Assembly: GCA_033439295.1 (NCBI GenBank) | Contig: JAVTLE010000011.1 | Location: forward strand, 1,860,082-1,924,081 | Source of the DNA: Deuterostichococcus epilithicus | Taxonomy: Eukaryota > Chlorophyta > Trebouxiophyceae > Prasiolales > Stichococcaceae | Direction of reading: 5' to 3' | DNA: 64,000 nucleotides | Shown here: piece after piece, positions 47,650 to 57,570 of the stretch | How the letters are laid out: each line of letters opens with the position of its first letter | Numbering within the stretch: position 1 is the stretch's first letter | The notes under the pieces: generated by a model | Databases searched by the model: none | Told to the model about the DNA's origin: nothing | Seen by the model: the letters and a program-made list of their open reading frames with translations, nothing else | Program-made: the position numbers and the translations under genes

Positions 47650-50600
47650 TCAGATGTCCAGCGGCGCCGGGACGGGCAGCTCGCCGCCGCTCGCAGGGGG
47701 CGCCTCCGCCTCGCCGCCACCGTCGGCGACGTCCTCGAAGCTCGGCACCGGCATGACGACAGCGCCTGGATCGTTGAGCGCCTGGTCGCCGCCAGCGTGG
47801 CCGTCGGCCACTGCCGCCGCCGCCACCTCCGCCTGGTACTGCGGCTGCTGCTCCTGGTGCTGCTGGTGTTGCTGGTGCGGGTGGTGCTGCGCTGCCGCGC
47901 CCAGGTCTACGCCCTGCTGCACGTGTGCCATGGCATGCGCCGCGGCCGCCGCACCCGGGTCCTGGTGGCCCACAACATCCAGCTCCTGCCAAGGATGAGC
48001 AGCAGGCATCAGCAGCAGGCGTCGGCGCTGCTGCTGGCGCTGCCCAGCCGCCAGCCCCATGCAGAAGCTGGGGAGTGCCCCTCCTCTCAGATGTGCACGC
48101 CTCGGGGACGACCCAGGGTTCGAGCTCGTGCTGCGTGCCGGCGCGCCGGCACAAGTGGCCAAGTCACGAAGCAGCGCTCTTGAGAAACTGCTTTAGAGAA
48201 GACTCGCGCCTGGTGCTGCTCCTGGTGCTGCAGAACGTCCTGGTGGTCCTGCATGGGGGCGCCGCCAGTGTCGTGCTGCGGCTGCTGCGACGCCTCCCCC
48301 GCCTGCTGCAGCGGCGCCTGGTGGTACTGCACATTCGGGTCCAGGCCGCCAACGTCCACGTGCACCTCCCCATCCTGCATTCAGGAACGACTCCGCATCA
48401 TATTGCTTCACAGCGCGCCGCGGCAGCATCCTGCAGAAAGTGCATGCGGCACGGCCCAGTCCTGCCCGGCTTCACGAACATGGCGACCCCGCGCCCGGCC
48501 AGCGACGGCAACGACCTCCTCACAGCGCCGCGGCGCCCAGGGGGCTCCATTCGCTGCAGTCCCCGCCGCCGGCAGGCGCCCCTCGCAAGGCATGCAAGAC
48601 CGCTGCCGCACGACAGTCCCCACCTGCTGGTGCAGCGCGCCGTCGAGCACGCCCTGCACGGTGCCGCCCTCGGCGGCCGCCTGCTGCGCCGCGGCCGCCG
48701 CGGCCTCCGGGTCCGCCGCAGCCTGCTGCGCCTGCGCCTGTGCCGCCTCCCCCGCCGCCTTGGCCTCCTTCCGCTCCTGCGCCCCGCCAAGAGCCAAGAT
48801 TCCTCATTAGGGTTTATGCCTGTAAAACACTGGGTGCTTGCAGCCCTTGGGTGGTTGCCGCGACAGGCAGGGCACCGCACTGGGCCCCAGGGGCTGCGGC
48901 TGCAGGTGCAGGCGGGACAGATCCGTCAGGCATCGCAGCTCGGGAAGCCCGGTCCAGCCTGCTGAAGGCGGCCCTGCGATCTGCACGCAGATGCTCAACC
49001 ACACGAGCGGCAGTGGGTTGGAGCGGGCGCGGGCGCGCCTGCGCGATGCGCATGCAGTTCTGCACGCGGATGAGCATGTCCTGCTCCATCTTGCTGCCCC
49101 GCATCTTCTTGTTCTGCGCCACCGCCTTGGTGATGTTGCGCCACTTGTCCTTCAGGTCCACGTCCGTGCGGTGGCCCAGGTCGAACTCGCGCTGCCTGCG
49201 AGAGGTCGCAAAGCATGTGATCCCAAGTCCTGTGGCGGGCGGGGCTTGAGGCCAGGTCCAGGTGCCTGCCGGGGGCGCTCGGCGTTGCCCACGCATGTCG
49301 GACCACCGGCACCCTGCTCCAGCAACCGCATGCAGGTGCCGAGCAGGCGAAGTCTTCAATGGCACTCGTGTGGCGATGTGCCTCAAGCCCGCTGCGACGC
49401 TGTGCCCACGATGCGGCGCAGCAACGAGGCGGAGGCGCGGAGGGCGCACATCTGGCGCCAGTGGCCGACGCCCAGCTGCTCGACGCCCTCAATGAGCTTG
49501 AGAACGTCTTCCTCCTTCCACCGGTTGTGCGGCCGCCGCTTCTTCTTCTCCTGAAGCGGCCATCGAGTCGGGCTTCAGGGGCTGAGGGCGCCACTGGATG
49601 CAGCCACAGCGCTGCTAGGGTCTGCTGGGCCCCTGGAGGCAATGCTCGGGGTGGACAGGCCCAGGGCGCTTGGCCACAGTGCTGCACAGGCGCATGGTGA
49701 CAGGCAGCTGAGCGTCTGTGGGACAGCAGCCACTGAGCTGCAGGGGACGGGCGTACCGAGCCGTCGGGGTTGAGCTGCACCTCGCCCTGCTGCGCCACCA
49801 TGGCGTTGGGGTCCACTGCGTTTTCAGCACACCGCAACCTGGCGTCAGACCGCAAGCTGATGCCCATCGGCAGAGGGCTCCGCACCCTTCCGCTGCACGG
49901 GCACGCGTGTGGAGGGTGGAGCGGGGCGGGTGCATGGCTTTGCCAACCAACACCAGCCGCTCAACCGGTCCCTGCAGCCCATAACAGCCCCATCGCCACG
50001 GCTGGCGCCGGCCCGCCGCCAGCACGCCCGCTCCGTGTTCGACCTCACGAGGCGCACTTGCGGCAGGCAGGGCGCACCAGGCTTGATTCGCAGGTAGATG
50101 GTGGGCGGCGGGCCGCCGGCGCCGGCCCCCGGCGTGAGGCCGTAGGCGTCCAGGCCCTGGGGCCCGCCATCTTGCCCGTACTCCTCCAGCGGCACCGCGA
50201 TGTTTTCAGCCGTCACCAGCTGCAGGTCTTGCTGCAGGGCGCTGAACTGCGGGCAGGCGGGGGACGAGGCTTCAAAAGCTTGTCGTATCTCTCAAAAACG
50301 ATGTCCGCTGCATGTCCATGTTGTCCACCGACACCCGCTGCTGGCGTTGCTTGGACCGCGCTGAACTGCACTTATTGGCGCCTGCTCGGGGCGCCTGACA
50401 GAGCACACCGGAAGGCTAGCAGCAGGAGGCGGCACCGGCATGCCGTCCGTCCTGGAGAAGGCAAAATGTGGTCTGGGACTGGAGGAGGGGGTTGAGCGTA
50501 CCGACTGGCCGTGCAGGTTGGTGCGCTCAATGCGGCGCTTGAGGTCCGCCACCGTGGAGTTTGGCAGCAGGTGGATCGGCACCGGCTCGTGGTGGTGCTC

Positions 50601-52754
50601 AGTGCCCTGCGCAGACGGCAGTCTTGTGTGTGGTCTTCACAGGAGAACTCCAGAGCGGCGTGCCGCACGAGGGAGCTCAGCGCCGGCTTGTTGGCGGCAG
50701 CCTGCAGCTGGGTCAGGTCAGAGGCTCGAATGCAGCAGTGCGGCCTTCGAGCCTGCGTCTGACATCAGCAGGCGGCACGCACTTGGTACAGAGCAACAGC
50801 AGTGCAATTCCCAGCTCACCTGCTCGTCGGGAACGACCAGGGCGATGCCGAGGCCGATGGCGGTGCCGGCCACGACGGCCGCCAGCAGGTTCTGGTCGTC
50901 CTCTGCGACCGCCGCGGCATGCGCCGCGGCTGCCGCCGCCTCCTGCAACAGGAGCGCCATGCTGGCACTGTCACGCACGGGCGCTCAGGCAGGTTGGTGC
51001 AGCCGCAACCGCCCCCTGGACAGAGCGATGCGACCTTCCATTGCCGCGCACTGGAAAGCGGCTGCTGGCCCGTCAGCAGCCCATCCGGGTTGCCGCAAGG
51101 CAGCCACGAGCGGCTGGACAGTTGTGAAGTGTAGGCGGACAGTGGACTCGGTGAGGAAGCCCGATCGGGGGAAGCAGGAGGCAGGAACCCACCGCCTCGG
51201 CCTGCTGCTGCGCGTACAGCTGCTGCTCCTCCGCCGTGGGGTGCTGCTCGTGGTGTTGCATCTGCTGCTGGTGCTGCTGCGCCGCCTCAGCGTGCAGCTG
51301 CAGCTGCGCCTGCTGCTCCGCATGGTGCTGCGCCGCCTGCTGCTCGAGGTGCTGCACCGCCTGCGCCTCAGCCAGCTGCTGCTGCTGCACGCCATCTTGC
51401 GGCGCCATGTGCTGGCCCGCCGCCTCCGCAGCGCCGTGCTGCAGGTGCACCGCCGCCGCCGCCGCCGCAGCAGCTGGGTCGTTGGCGTCGCCACTGGCGA
51501 TGGCCTCCGGTTCTGCCGGCGCCGCCGCCGGCGCCGCCGCCGCGTCTTGATGGTGCAGCGTCTCGGCGGCCGCGGCCGCGTCCAGCGCCACCTGCATGTC
51601 CTGGACGTGGTCCTGCTGCCCTGCCGTCGCGGCCGCCGCCGCCGAAGGGTCGACAGCATACACATCCTCCGCCGGCGCTTCGGTCGCCTTTGCCGCCGTC
51701 GGCACCTCGGCGGCAGCCGCCGGCAGCGGCAGCTGCTCCTGCGCGGCCTGGGTCGCCAGCCCTGCCAGCGCGGGGTCCTCTGCGCCAGTGGCAACTTGTG
51801 CCGAGCGCTCCCGCTCGGCAGCCTCCTCCAAAGCTTGCAGTGCCGCAGCTTCTGCAGATGCAGCCACGTGCAAAGAAGTAAGCATAGCAGAGCATAGCTT
51901 CTCGCTCAGAAGCATGCAACCTGGACCAGGCGCACCCAACTGGAGATAAATTGAGCCAGGCACTGAAAGGTGGCAAATCACAGAGCTGCATCGTTGTGAC
52001 TCCTGTAAAACAACCGATTTCAATCTTTGAAACCCAGAAACAGGATAGCGAAGGGGGCTGTGCAGCACACCCTGCTTGGCGCTGGGCTTGCGGGTTCGCC
52101 TTGACTTGCCGCCTACCTGCGCCGCCGCCGCCTCGATGGCCTCCCGTGCTGCAGCAGCCTGCGCGAGCAAGGCATCCAGCTTCCAGCCCGGTGCCGACGC
52201 AGACTGCCGCTGCGCTCCGTGCGACTGTCGTGGAATGGCTCTGCGGGTGTGCTTGAAGGGGCATGAGGCTGGTGGAACAATGCAGATGCATTGAGACAGT
52301 TCACGCAAGCAGGAGCCAAGCAAAGCCGCGTGCCTGGGGGTGCAGCTCAGCTGGTACCTCCTCCAATCCAGCGACTCGTGCTGCCCGGCCGCCTGGGCCC
52401 TTTGCACGCTTCTGGTCGCCGCCTGCGTCGCCTGCAGTTGCATGGCGTGTGGTTGCGCCGGTGCCGACACAGGAGGCAGGCAGCCGGGACCCGGCTGACG
52501 AGCATCGTCGGGCCGCCATATCATGTCAAGAGGGTGCCTACTGTGCACATCCAACAGAAGACAGTGCACTGATTAGACGTACTAATAAGTCGGCCAGATG
52601 CTCCCTTGCTCACAGAACCGGAAAAGGCGCAGAGCAGCAGCCAGCCTGGAAACTATACGGGAGAAGCAGAGGGACGCCCACCAGCAACTGCGGCGGCGGC
52701 ACGCTTCTTGGGCGGCATCATGGCGACGTCCTCGCCCTCGCCGTAGCTGGCCAT
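47650..52754 (-). CDS. Telobox Myb protein with ubiquitin-like segment (telomere-repeat-binding TRP-type)
   Basis: Resembles plant telomere-repeat-binding proteins, which bind TTTAGGG repeats through a single Myb domain. The telobox VDLKDKWRN is exact, in DLGHRTDVDLKDKWRN; it follows RRPHNRWKEEDVLKLIEGVE on the previous exon. Clear exons: 52682-52828 (ATG at 52754), 52358-52431, 52117 to about 52228, 51193 to about 51850, 50820-50942, 50669-50701, 50502-50606, 50078-50246, 49757-49815, 49410-49550, about 49050-49191, 48624-48776, about 48203-48374, 47650-47985; some joins are unsettled. Order: PPKKR nuclear signal candidate, long Ala/Gln/His-rich part, hydrophobic segment LLAAVVAGTAIGLGIALVV, ubiquitin-like strand-helix (PIHLLPNSTVADLKRRIER), then Myb, then Ala/Gln coiled region and His/Gln-rich tail ending PAPLDI. 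In plant TRPs the Myb domain is nearly C-terminal, so the long tail here is unusual. The exon beginning at 52828 opens after an acceptor, so an upstream exon may exist. Confidence 0.82.
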
Positions 52755-54517
52755 GAGGACTTCGGCTTGTGCAGCGGCGGCCTCCTTTGCTCCGGCCTTG
52801 CTGCCTTCCAGCGGCCACCAGGCAGGCCCTGCAATCAAAGTGGCATAGGGGGAGTAAGCCAGGGGGCAGGCAGACCGGAAGTGTTGAGCTTTTTGCCGAT
52901 GCCCTCCAGCAGGGCTCCTTATAGCAGAAATTGCCGATCACCGCCGGGTCGTGAACGGCGGACCTGCCCAGGCGACAGCCGAGGATAGGGGCGAGCACGC
53001 AGCCCCAAGGGTCGGGCCGCCCGCTGCCGCATCGCGGCTCTGCAAAGCAGCCAGGTGCGTTGCATCTTCAGGCCAGTGCCTAACGCAGCCGAGGGCTGAG
53101 TGTATAGCGCGTTGAGGTCAAACCGCCTGGGCATACGGGGCAAGTGCCTCGAGAGAAAGCGCAGCGCTGCGCAAACGCGCGCCACACCGAGCCGAACTGG
53201 CGTCATCTTGCCGTCGAGTGCAGAACAGCAGGGCAGCGCGGGTGCCCGGCCTGCTGCGAAAGGGTTTTCGCGCAGGGTGTAAGTGGGACAGGGTTCAGCC
53301 TCTAAGACCTGAGCAACACTCCACCGCTCCCCTGCCTTGCTGCGATTTGCTGTCCTGCGTGCCCGGTCAACTAAGTGGGGTGCCGGGCGGTGACCTGTTG
53401 CGCTGCCTGGGGCTGCTCAACGTCCCGCGTTGTCCAGATGCGAGCGCCTCACCTGCCAGCCCGGCGAACGCTGGCGTACGGCAGTGCACGGCTGGGCCGC
53501 AGACTGCCAGAATTGACGCTGCTGGTGTTCAACCCGCCTAAATCTACGAGTGAAGCCTGCAGGAGCTTGCCTCAGTGGAGGGGAGGGTTCGCGCTTGGTA
53601 GAGGGGGTCCGCTGGGTCGCTGTCGGCTGCACCAACGGCCCGCCTCAAACTCGTGTCCCAGCTCGCTGAGCTTGCCTTGTACTGCGTGCTCTGAGCCCTT
53701 TGCGCGCCAGACGCTGCTCTCGCATCTCTGCTCCCCTTATTTTTGAAGCTAGCGTGATTAGCATCGGCTGATCATAGTACGCTAGGTATCTCCGTGTTTC
53801 GGTAGCACCAGGTCCCACGAGATTGTTGTGCCGATCTGGACATGCACGATCGCCTGCAAACATTGCACATCCGCCTGCGGTGCTTGATTCCATGACAGAG
53901 GATATGCTACAGTGTGGTTCCAAGTCGACAGCCACTGTTCACAGCGGATGCAGCGAGCGAGGCGCCACCCTGAGGTGGCAAGCTCCATTTTGTCGCGCAA
54001 GCACAGCTGTACGCCCTTAGTGAAGGAGTCATGGTGAACCACCTCAAGGTGATAGCACATTGCAAAAACCAACACATTCCACAAGCAGCTTGTAGCGTCC
54101 GAAAGTCGCATGTGGCACAGCAGAATGCGACAGTCAGCAGTGAAATGTTCAGCCTGCGCCAGTGCATTTGCGCAAGCACACAGCAGTACATTGCGCAAGC
54201 ACACAGCAGTACATTGACATAGCTGTATCTGTACAGGCTGAGAGCTGAGGCCCTGGCAGCATCACAGCGGTGCCGGAGTCACACGCCGCCAAGTTCAGTG
54301 CATCCACTGCAGCTCCCGTGGCTCCCTTTGCGCCAACCGACCCTGGTCCAGGAGACAACTGCCGCTTTGGCGACAAAGCTCGCGCGGAACGGGCACTGAG
54401 GCAGCAGCTTAGCCGCAAGAGCCGCACAGGGCTACCAGCGCTGTTCCCTTGAAAACTGCACTCCGACGAGAAGGAGCACACAGCATCTAGCCCGCAATTC
54501 CCGCGTTCCGGCCGTTC
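52755..54517. other. Divergent intergenic region upstream of telobox gene and unknown Gln-rich gene
   Basis: About 1.7 kb between two genes transcribed away from each other; both promoters should be here. It may also hide a 5' exon of the telobox gene near 52870-52998. An open plus-strand frame at 54270-54452 has no supported join. A 23-bp tandem duplication at 54168-54213 is listed separately. Confidence 0.45.
54168..54213. repeat. 23-bp perfect tandem duplication
   Basis: Two adjacent identical copies of a 23-bp unit starting TTGCGCAAGCACACAGCAGT. It lies about 300 bp upstream of the ATG of the plus-strand gene. It looks like a recent slip duplication. Confidence 0.9.
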
Positions 54518-56341
54518 ATGGCACGGCGGCCCGCCGTCGAGCAGCCGGCGGGGGCGGCTGACACGCGATCCGCCGTGGAAAACAGCAATGAGCTAAACGG
54601 GGCTCCGCAAAAGGTGCGCACCATCATCAGGCCTGCCGGGAACACCCCGGCGCGAGCACTGGCCTGCAGCACCGTAGCTGTACAGGCTGACGCCCGTCCA
54701 GCAGCGTTCACAGCCACCGGCTTGATCGGGCGGCAGGCTGCCTGACTGCAGGGCCTATTTGCCGCCTCCGCTCAGTGGCGCCCTGCCAGCAGACCCTGTT
54801 AGAAGGCGTGGAAGGCTTGCACGTGTGCCAGCGCGGAACCGTCACGGATGTCGAGACCATCCAATGGTGTCTGCAGGACGCTCACCGCAGCAGCTACGCG
54901 ACCAGTGCGCCGCCGCGGCCGCGGCAGCCGCCAACGCACCCGCCGCCGCCCGACCCTCCTCGCTGGGCCGGGCCCAATGGTGAGCCAAGCGCTGCACCTG
55001 CGTGTAGCCTCTGGAGCCGAGAGTGTGTCCGCACGTCTGTGTGTCTGTACAGCCGCACTCACGCTGGGGGAGGCCCACGGGAGTGTTCAGTGCCAGCCCA
55101 CCAGATTGCCAGCCCGCTTCCCCTCCTTGCACCCCGTAGAGGACATGGCAGTGGCGGCCACGGCAGCGGAGCTGGAGGAGGCCCTGCAGGAGGTGGCACG
55201 ACGCGGCGCACGCATTGACGCCCTCACCTGCGAGGTCGCCTGGTACCGGTGCGCGCCTTTAAACCCTAAACCCTCCGAAGTTTAGGGACGCGCACGACAT
55301 CTCGGGTACTCGTGATGCCCCTGGGGCGTGGCAGACCGCAGGGTGATCTTGTTGGTCAAGGGCGCCAACGGATTTCATATCCGTCTCGCTGCGCCCTGTG
55401 CGGCTCTGCCATACCCCGCAATTGGAGTGCTGTCCGGCCTGCGCAATGCAGGGCTCTGGTTGCCGATCCCCTAAACGAACCATGTTTTGCTTGCTGTGAA
55501 GCCCTGACGCTGGCCTGGGCGCAGGCACTGGGCAGACACCTATTGGCAGCAGCTGCAGTCGCTCTCGGCGGTGGCGGCGGCGGCGTCCAATCAACACCAC
55601 CAGCAGCAGCAGCTTGCGGCAATGGCCAGGTATGCACCTTGATCAGATGGAATTTCATACCAACAAGCTCATAAGGCCTCACATCCTAAAGCACTGCATA
55701 CATACACGCACTGAAATGTCACTAGAGGAATCGTTGTATATGTGTGCAGCTGTTATGTTGTCATTCACCCTTGCATGGCCTGCCCTGGCGCTGCACAGGG
55801 GCCTGCTGTGGGATGAGCCGCTTTGCGCAAAATCCGGCCACTGGTGAGATGGTTCGAAAAAACTGTTGGGCGCGTGCAGCGCTGGACTTGTGCACGCCAC
55901 ATCTCCCCGACTTGACGACACACCCTTCCTGCTGTGCAGCTTCCAGAATGCGGCCAACCAGAATTTTGCGGCGGCGGCCAACTTCGCCAATGCGGCGGCC
56001 GCCGCCAGCGGCCCGCCGCACGCCGGCAATGCCAACGGCGGCGGCGGCGACGGCGGCGGGCCTGTCGGCATGGACATGATGCAAGGCGCGCACGGCGGCT
56101 TCGGCGCCGGGACGCCTGGCATCGCCATGCACGGCAATGCCATCCCAGGCATGCAGCCCCAACAGCAGCTGGGCCAGCAGCAACAGCAGCAACAGCAGCA
56201 GCTTGGGCAGCAGCAGGAGCAGCAGCAGCATGGGCAGCCGCCGCAGCAGCCGCCACGACGGCAGCAGGTGCCGTCAGCAGGGGCCGGCCGGGCGGCGCCG
56301 GGCAGTGGCCAGCGGGACCACGGCAGAGGCGAAGGTGGCCC

Positions 56342-56374
<33 letters not shown>

Positions 56375-56420
56375 CGACCCGCTTGCTTCGGCGCCGCAGC
56401 AGTCGTTCAGCCAAGCCTGA
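54518..56420 (+). CDS. Unrecognised Gln-rich protein with short coiled coil
   Basis: Five exons join in frame to 326 residues: 54518-54613, 54790-54979, 55140-55248, 55525-55629, 55940-56420. I do not recognise the family. The first part (LLEGVEGLHVCQRGTVTDVE, then a Pro-rich PPTHPPPPDPP stretch) leads to a predicted helix with heptad spacing (ATAAELEEALQEVARRGARI) and HWADTYWQQLQSLSAVAAAA. The last 160 residues are low-complexity: Ala/Asn, then Gly/Met, then Gln runs (QPQQQLGQQQQQQQQQLGQQ), and a perfect CAG run near 56341. Such Gln-rich tails with a coiled coil are common in algal transcriptional co-regulators, but that is only an analogy. A bZIP reading was tested and does not fit: no basic region with the N-x7-R spacing precedes the helix. 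The ATG at 54518 starts the longest phase-consistent model. A TGTAA at 56851-56855 lies 431 nt past the stop. Confidence 0.72.
55261..55287. repeat. Telomere-motif inverted repeat (telo-box hairpin)
   Basis: AAACCCTAAACCCT is two units of the plant-type telomere repeat, followed after eight bases by GTTTAGGG. CCCTAAAC (55264-55271) and GTTTAGGG (55280-55287) pair perfectly as an 8-bp stem. It lies just inside the third intron of the Gln-rich gene. The element is seen directly; any binding role is inference. Confidence 0.85.
55359..55397. repeat. Nested hairpin in the same intron
   Basis: An outer 7-bp stem AGGGCGC/GCGCCCT encloses an inner 6-bp stem ACGGAT/ATCCGT with a five-base loop. It is 72 bp downstream of the telomere-motif hairpin. 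It has no D- or T-arm and is not a tRNA. Confidence 0.7.
56341..56371 (+). repeat. CAG trinucleotide run coding poly-Gln
   Basis: About ten uninterrupted CAG codons in the last exon of the Gln-rich gene. It is likely to be length-variable between strains. Confidence 0.9.
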
Positions 56421-57570
56421 GGGGGGAGAGGTGTGGGGTCTGGCGCGGCAGGGCTTTGCCTTGACGCAGCTACGACCGGCAAACTGTACGCATCACTGCT
56501 ACGGCGCAGCACCTGCGGCGGCAGGCCGCCGCAACCAGCCTGCCAGGCGCGGGTGTTTGCGCCGCTGTGCGGCCCACACAAGTAGAGTTGAGCCGCTCCT
56601 GGCTGCAGTGGGCAGTCGAGGGCCGATGGGTTCAGCTGCAGCGATTGCACAGCATTGAGACCGTACATAGGGTGCAACCTCTGTGCATGGCAATTCTCGC
56701 GCTGCAGAAACACAGGTCGGCATGATCGATCGATAGAGATGCAAGACAGCTATTTGTGGGTTCCTGTGGGTGCCTTTGATTGATAACCGCAGTTGACAGG
56801 CAGGTACAACTGCGAAGTCGGTGCATTACCTAGTAGGAATGCTGGCGGCCTGTAAGGTCTGAAGCCTGTCATTCTTGCTCCAGCTTGTTTGGAACTTTTG
56901 TTGAGAAGATGTTTATAGAGGCCATTCCTTTAGTTGACTTGAACAACTGGTGGCGAGTGCTTTGGAATTTGAGGGCGCGTCATGTGGTCAGGCTGATTTC
57001 TCGGCAATCCAAGATTACATAGGTGCGCCCAGATCGACAGTCTCGCTCAAAATTGATAAGTCACCGCCTGCTGGGGCATATATGCAGGCTGCGGCCTTAT
57101 CGTGAATCAATCCTCTCCAAACTGCCCCCAAGACGGTGTGCTGCTGGCGCAAAGCACTGCCTGCGGTGCCACAGCGGCGCTGGCTGAGTGCCGAAGTTTC
57201 CTCTGAACAAAGGAAAGGCCATCGGTGTGTAAACGATGCTGAAGTAACCGAGGAGATTGCAGGACAATAGCACCATGAAGCGTCTGCAGCCAAAGGGCGA
57301 GGCGCACTAAGATATGGCTGCCAAAGCTGGCAGACCGGCTGGTGAGGACTTCAGGATCCGCCAGATTTCCGCTAAAGCACCCTCAACACGCGAGGCCCAA
57401 CGTCTATGTGTAAATGGCACGCCGCCAGCGCGGGGAATCTTCCAAACTCATCGACGGCCCGACGCTGCCTCGCTTTGCAATTGAGGTGCGTGGGTGGAGC
57501 AAAACTTGTTGCTGCGAGGTCGGCAGCCATGCCTCTGCAGGCGACCTCGAGCTGGTGGTGGTGCGCCGGC
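56421..57570. other. Convergent intergenic region between Gln-rich gene and kinase L
   Basis: About 1.15 kb between facing stop codons, more AT-rich than the genes. It has TGTAA on the plus strand at 56851 and TTACA at 57015 (TGTAA on the minus strand, about 550 nt past the kinase L stop); both are possible poly(A) signals. No exon is supported. Confidence 0.5.

Noticed and set aside
51236-51550. Plus-strand frame full of Cys and Trp (CCSWCC...)
   Set aside because: It is the antisense of the CAG-rich Gln/His exon of the telobox gene; composition alone explains it.
54270-54452. Possible bZIP basic region (ERALRQQLSRKSR)
   Set aside because: It lacks the conserved Asn and the N-x7-R spacing, no zipper follows in frame, and no splice join to the downstream gene keeps phase.
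55359-55397. tRNA-like anticodon arm with a TTTCATA loop
   Set aside because: There is no D arm, T arm or acceptor end around it, and the loop reads better as a five-base loop of a nested hairpin.
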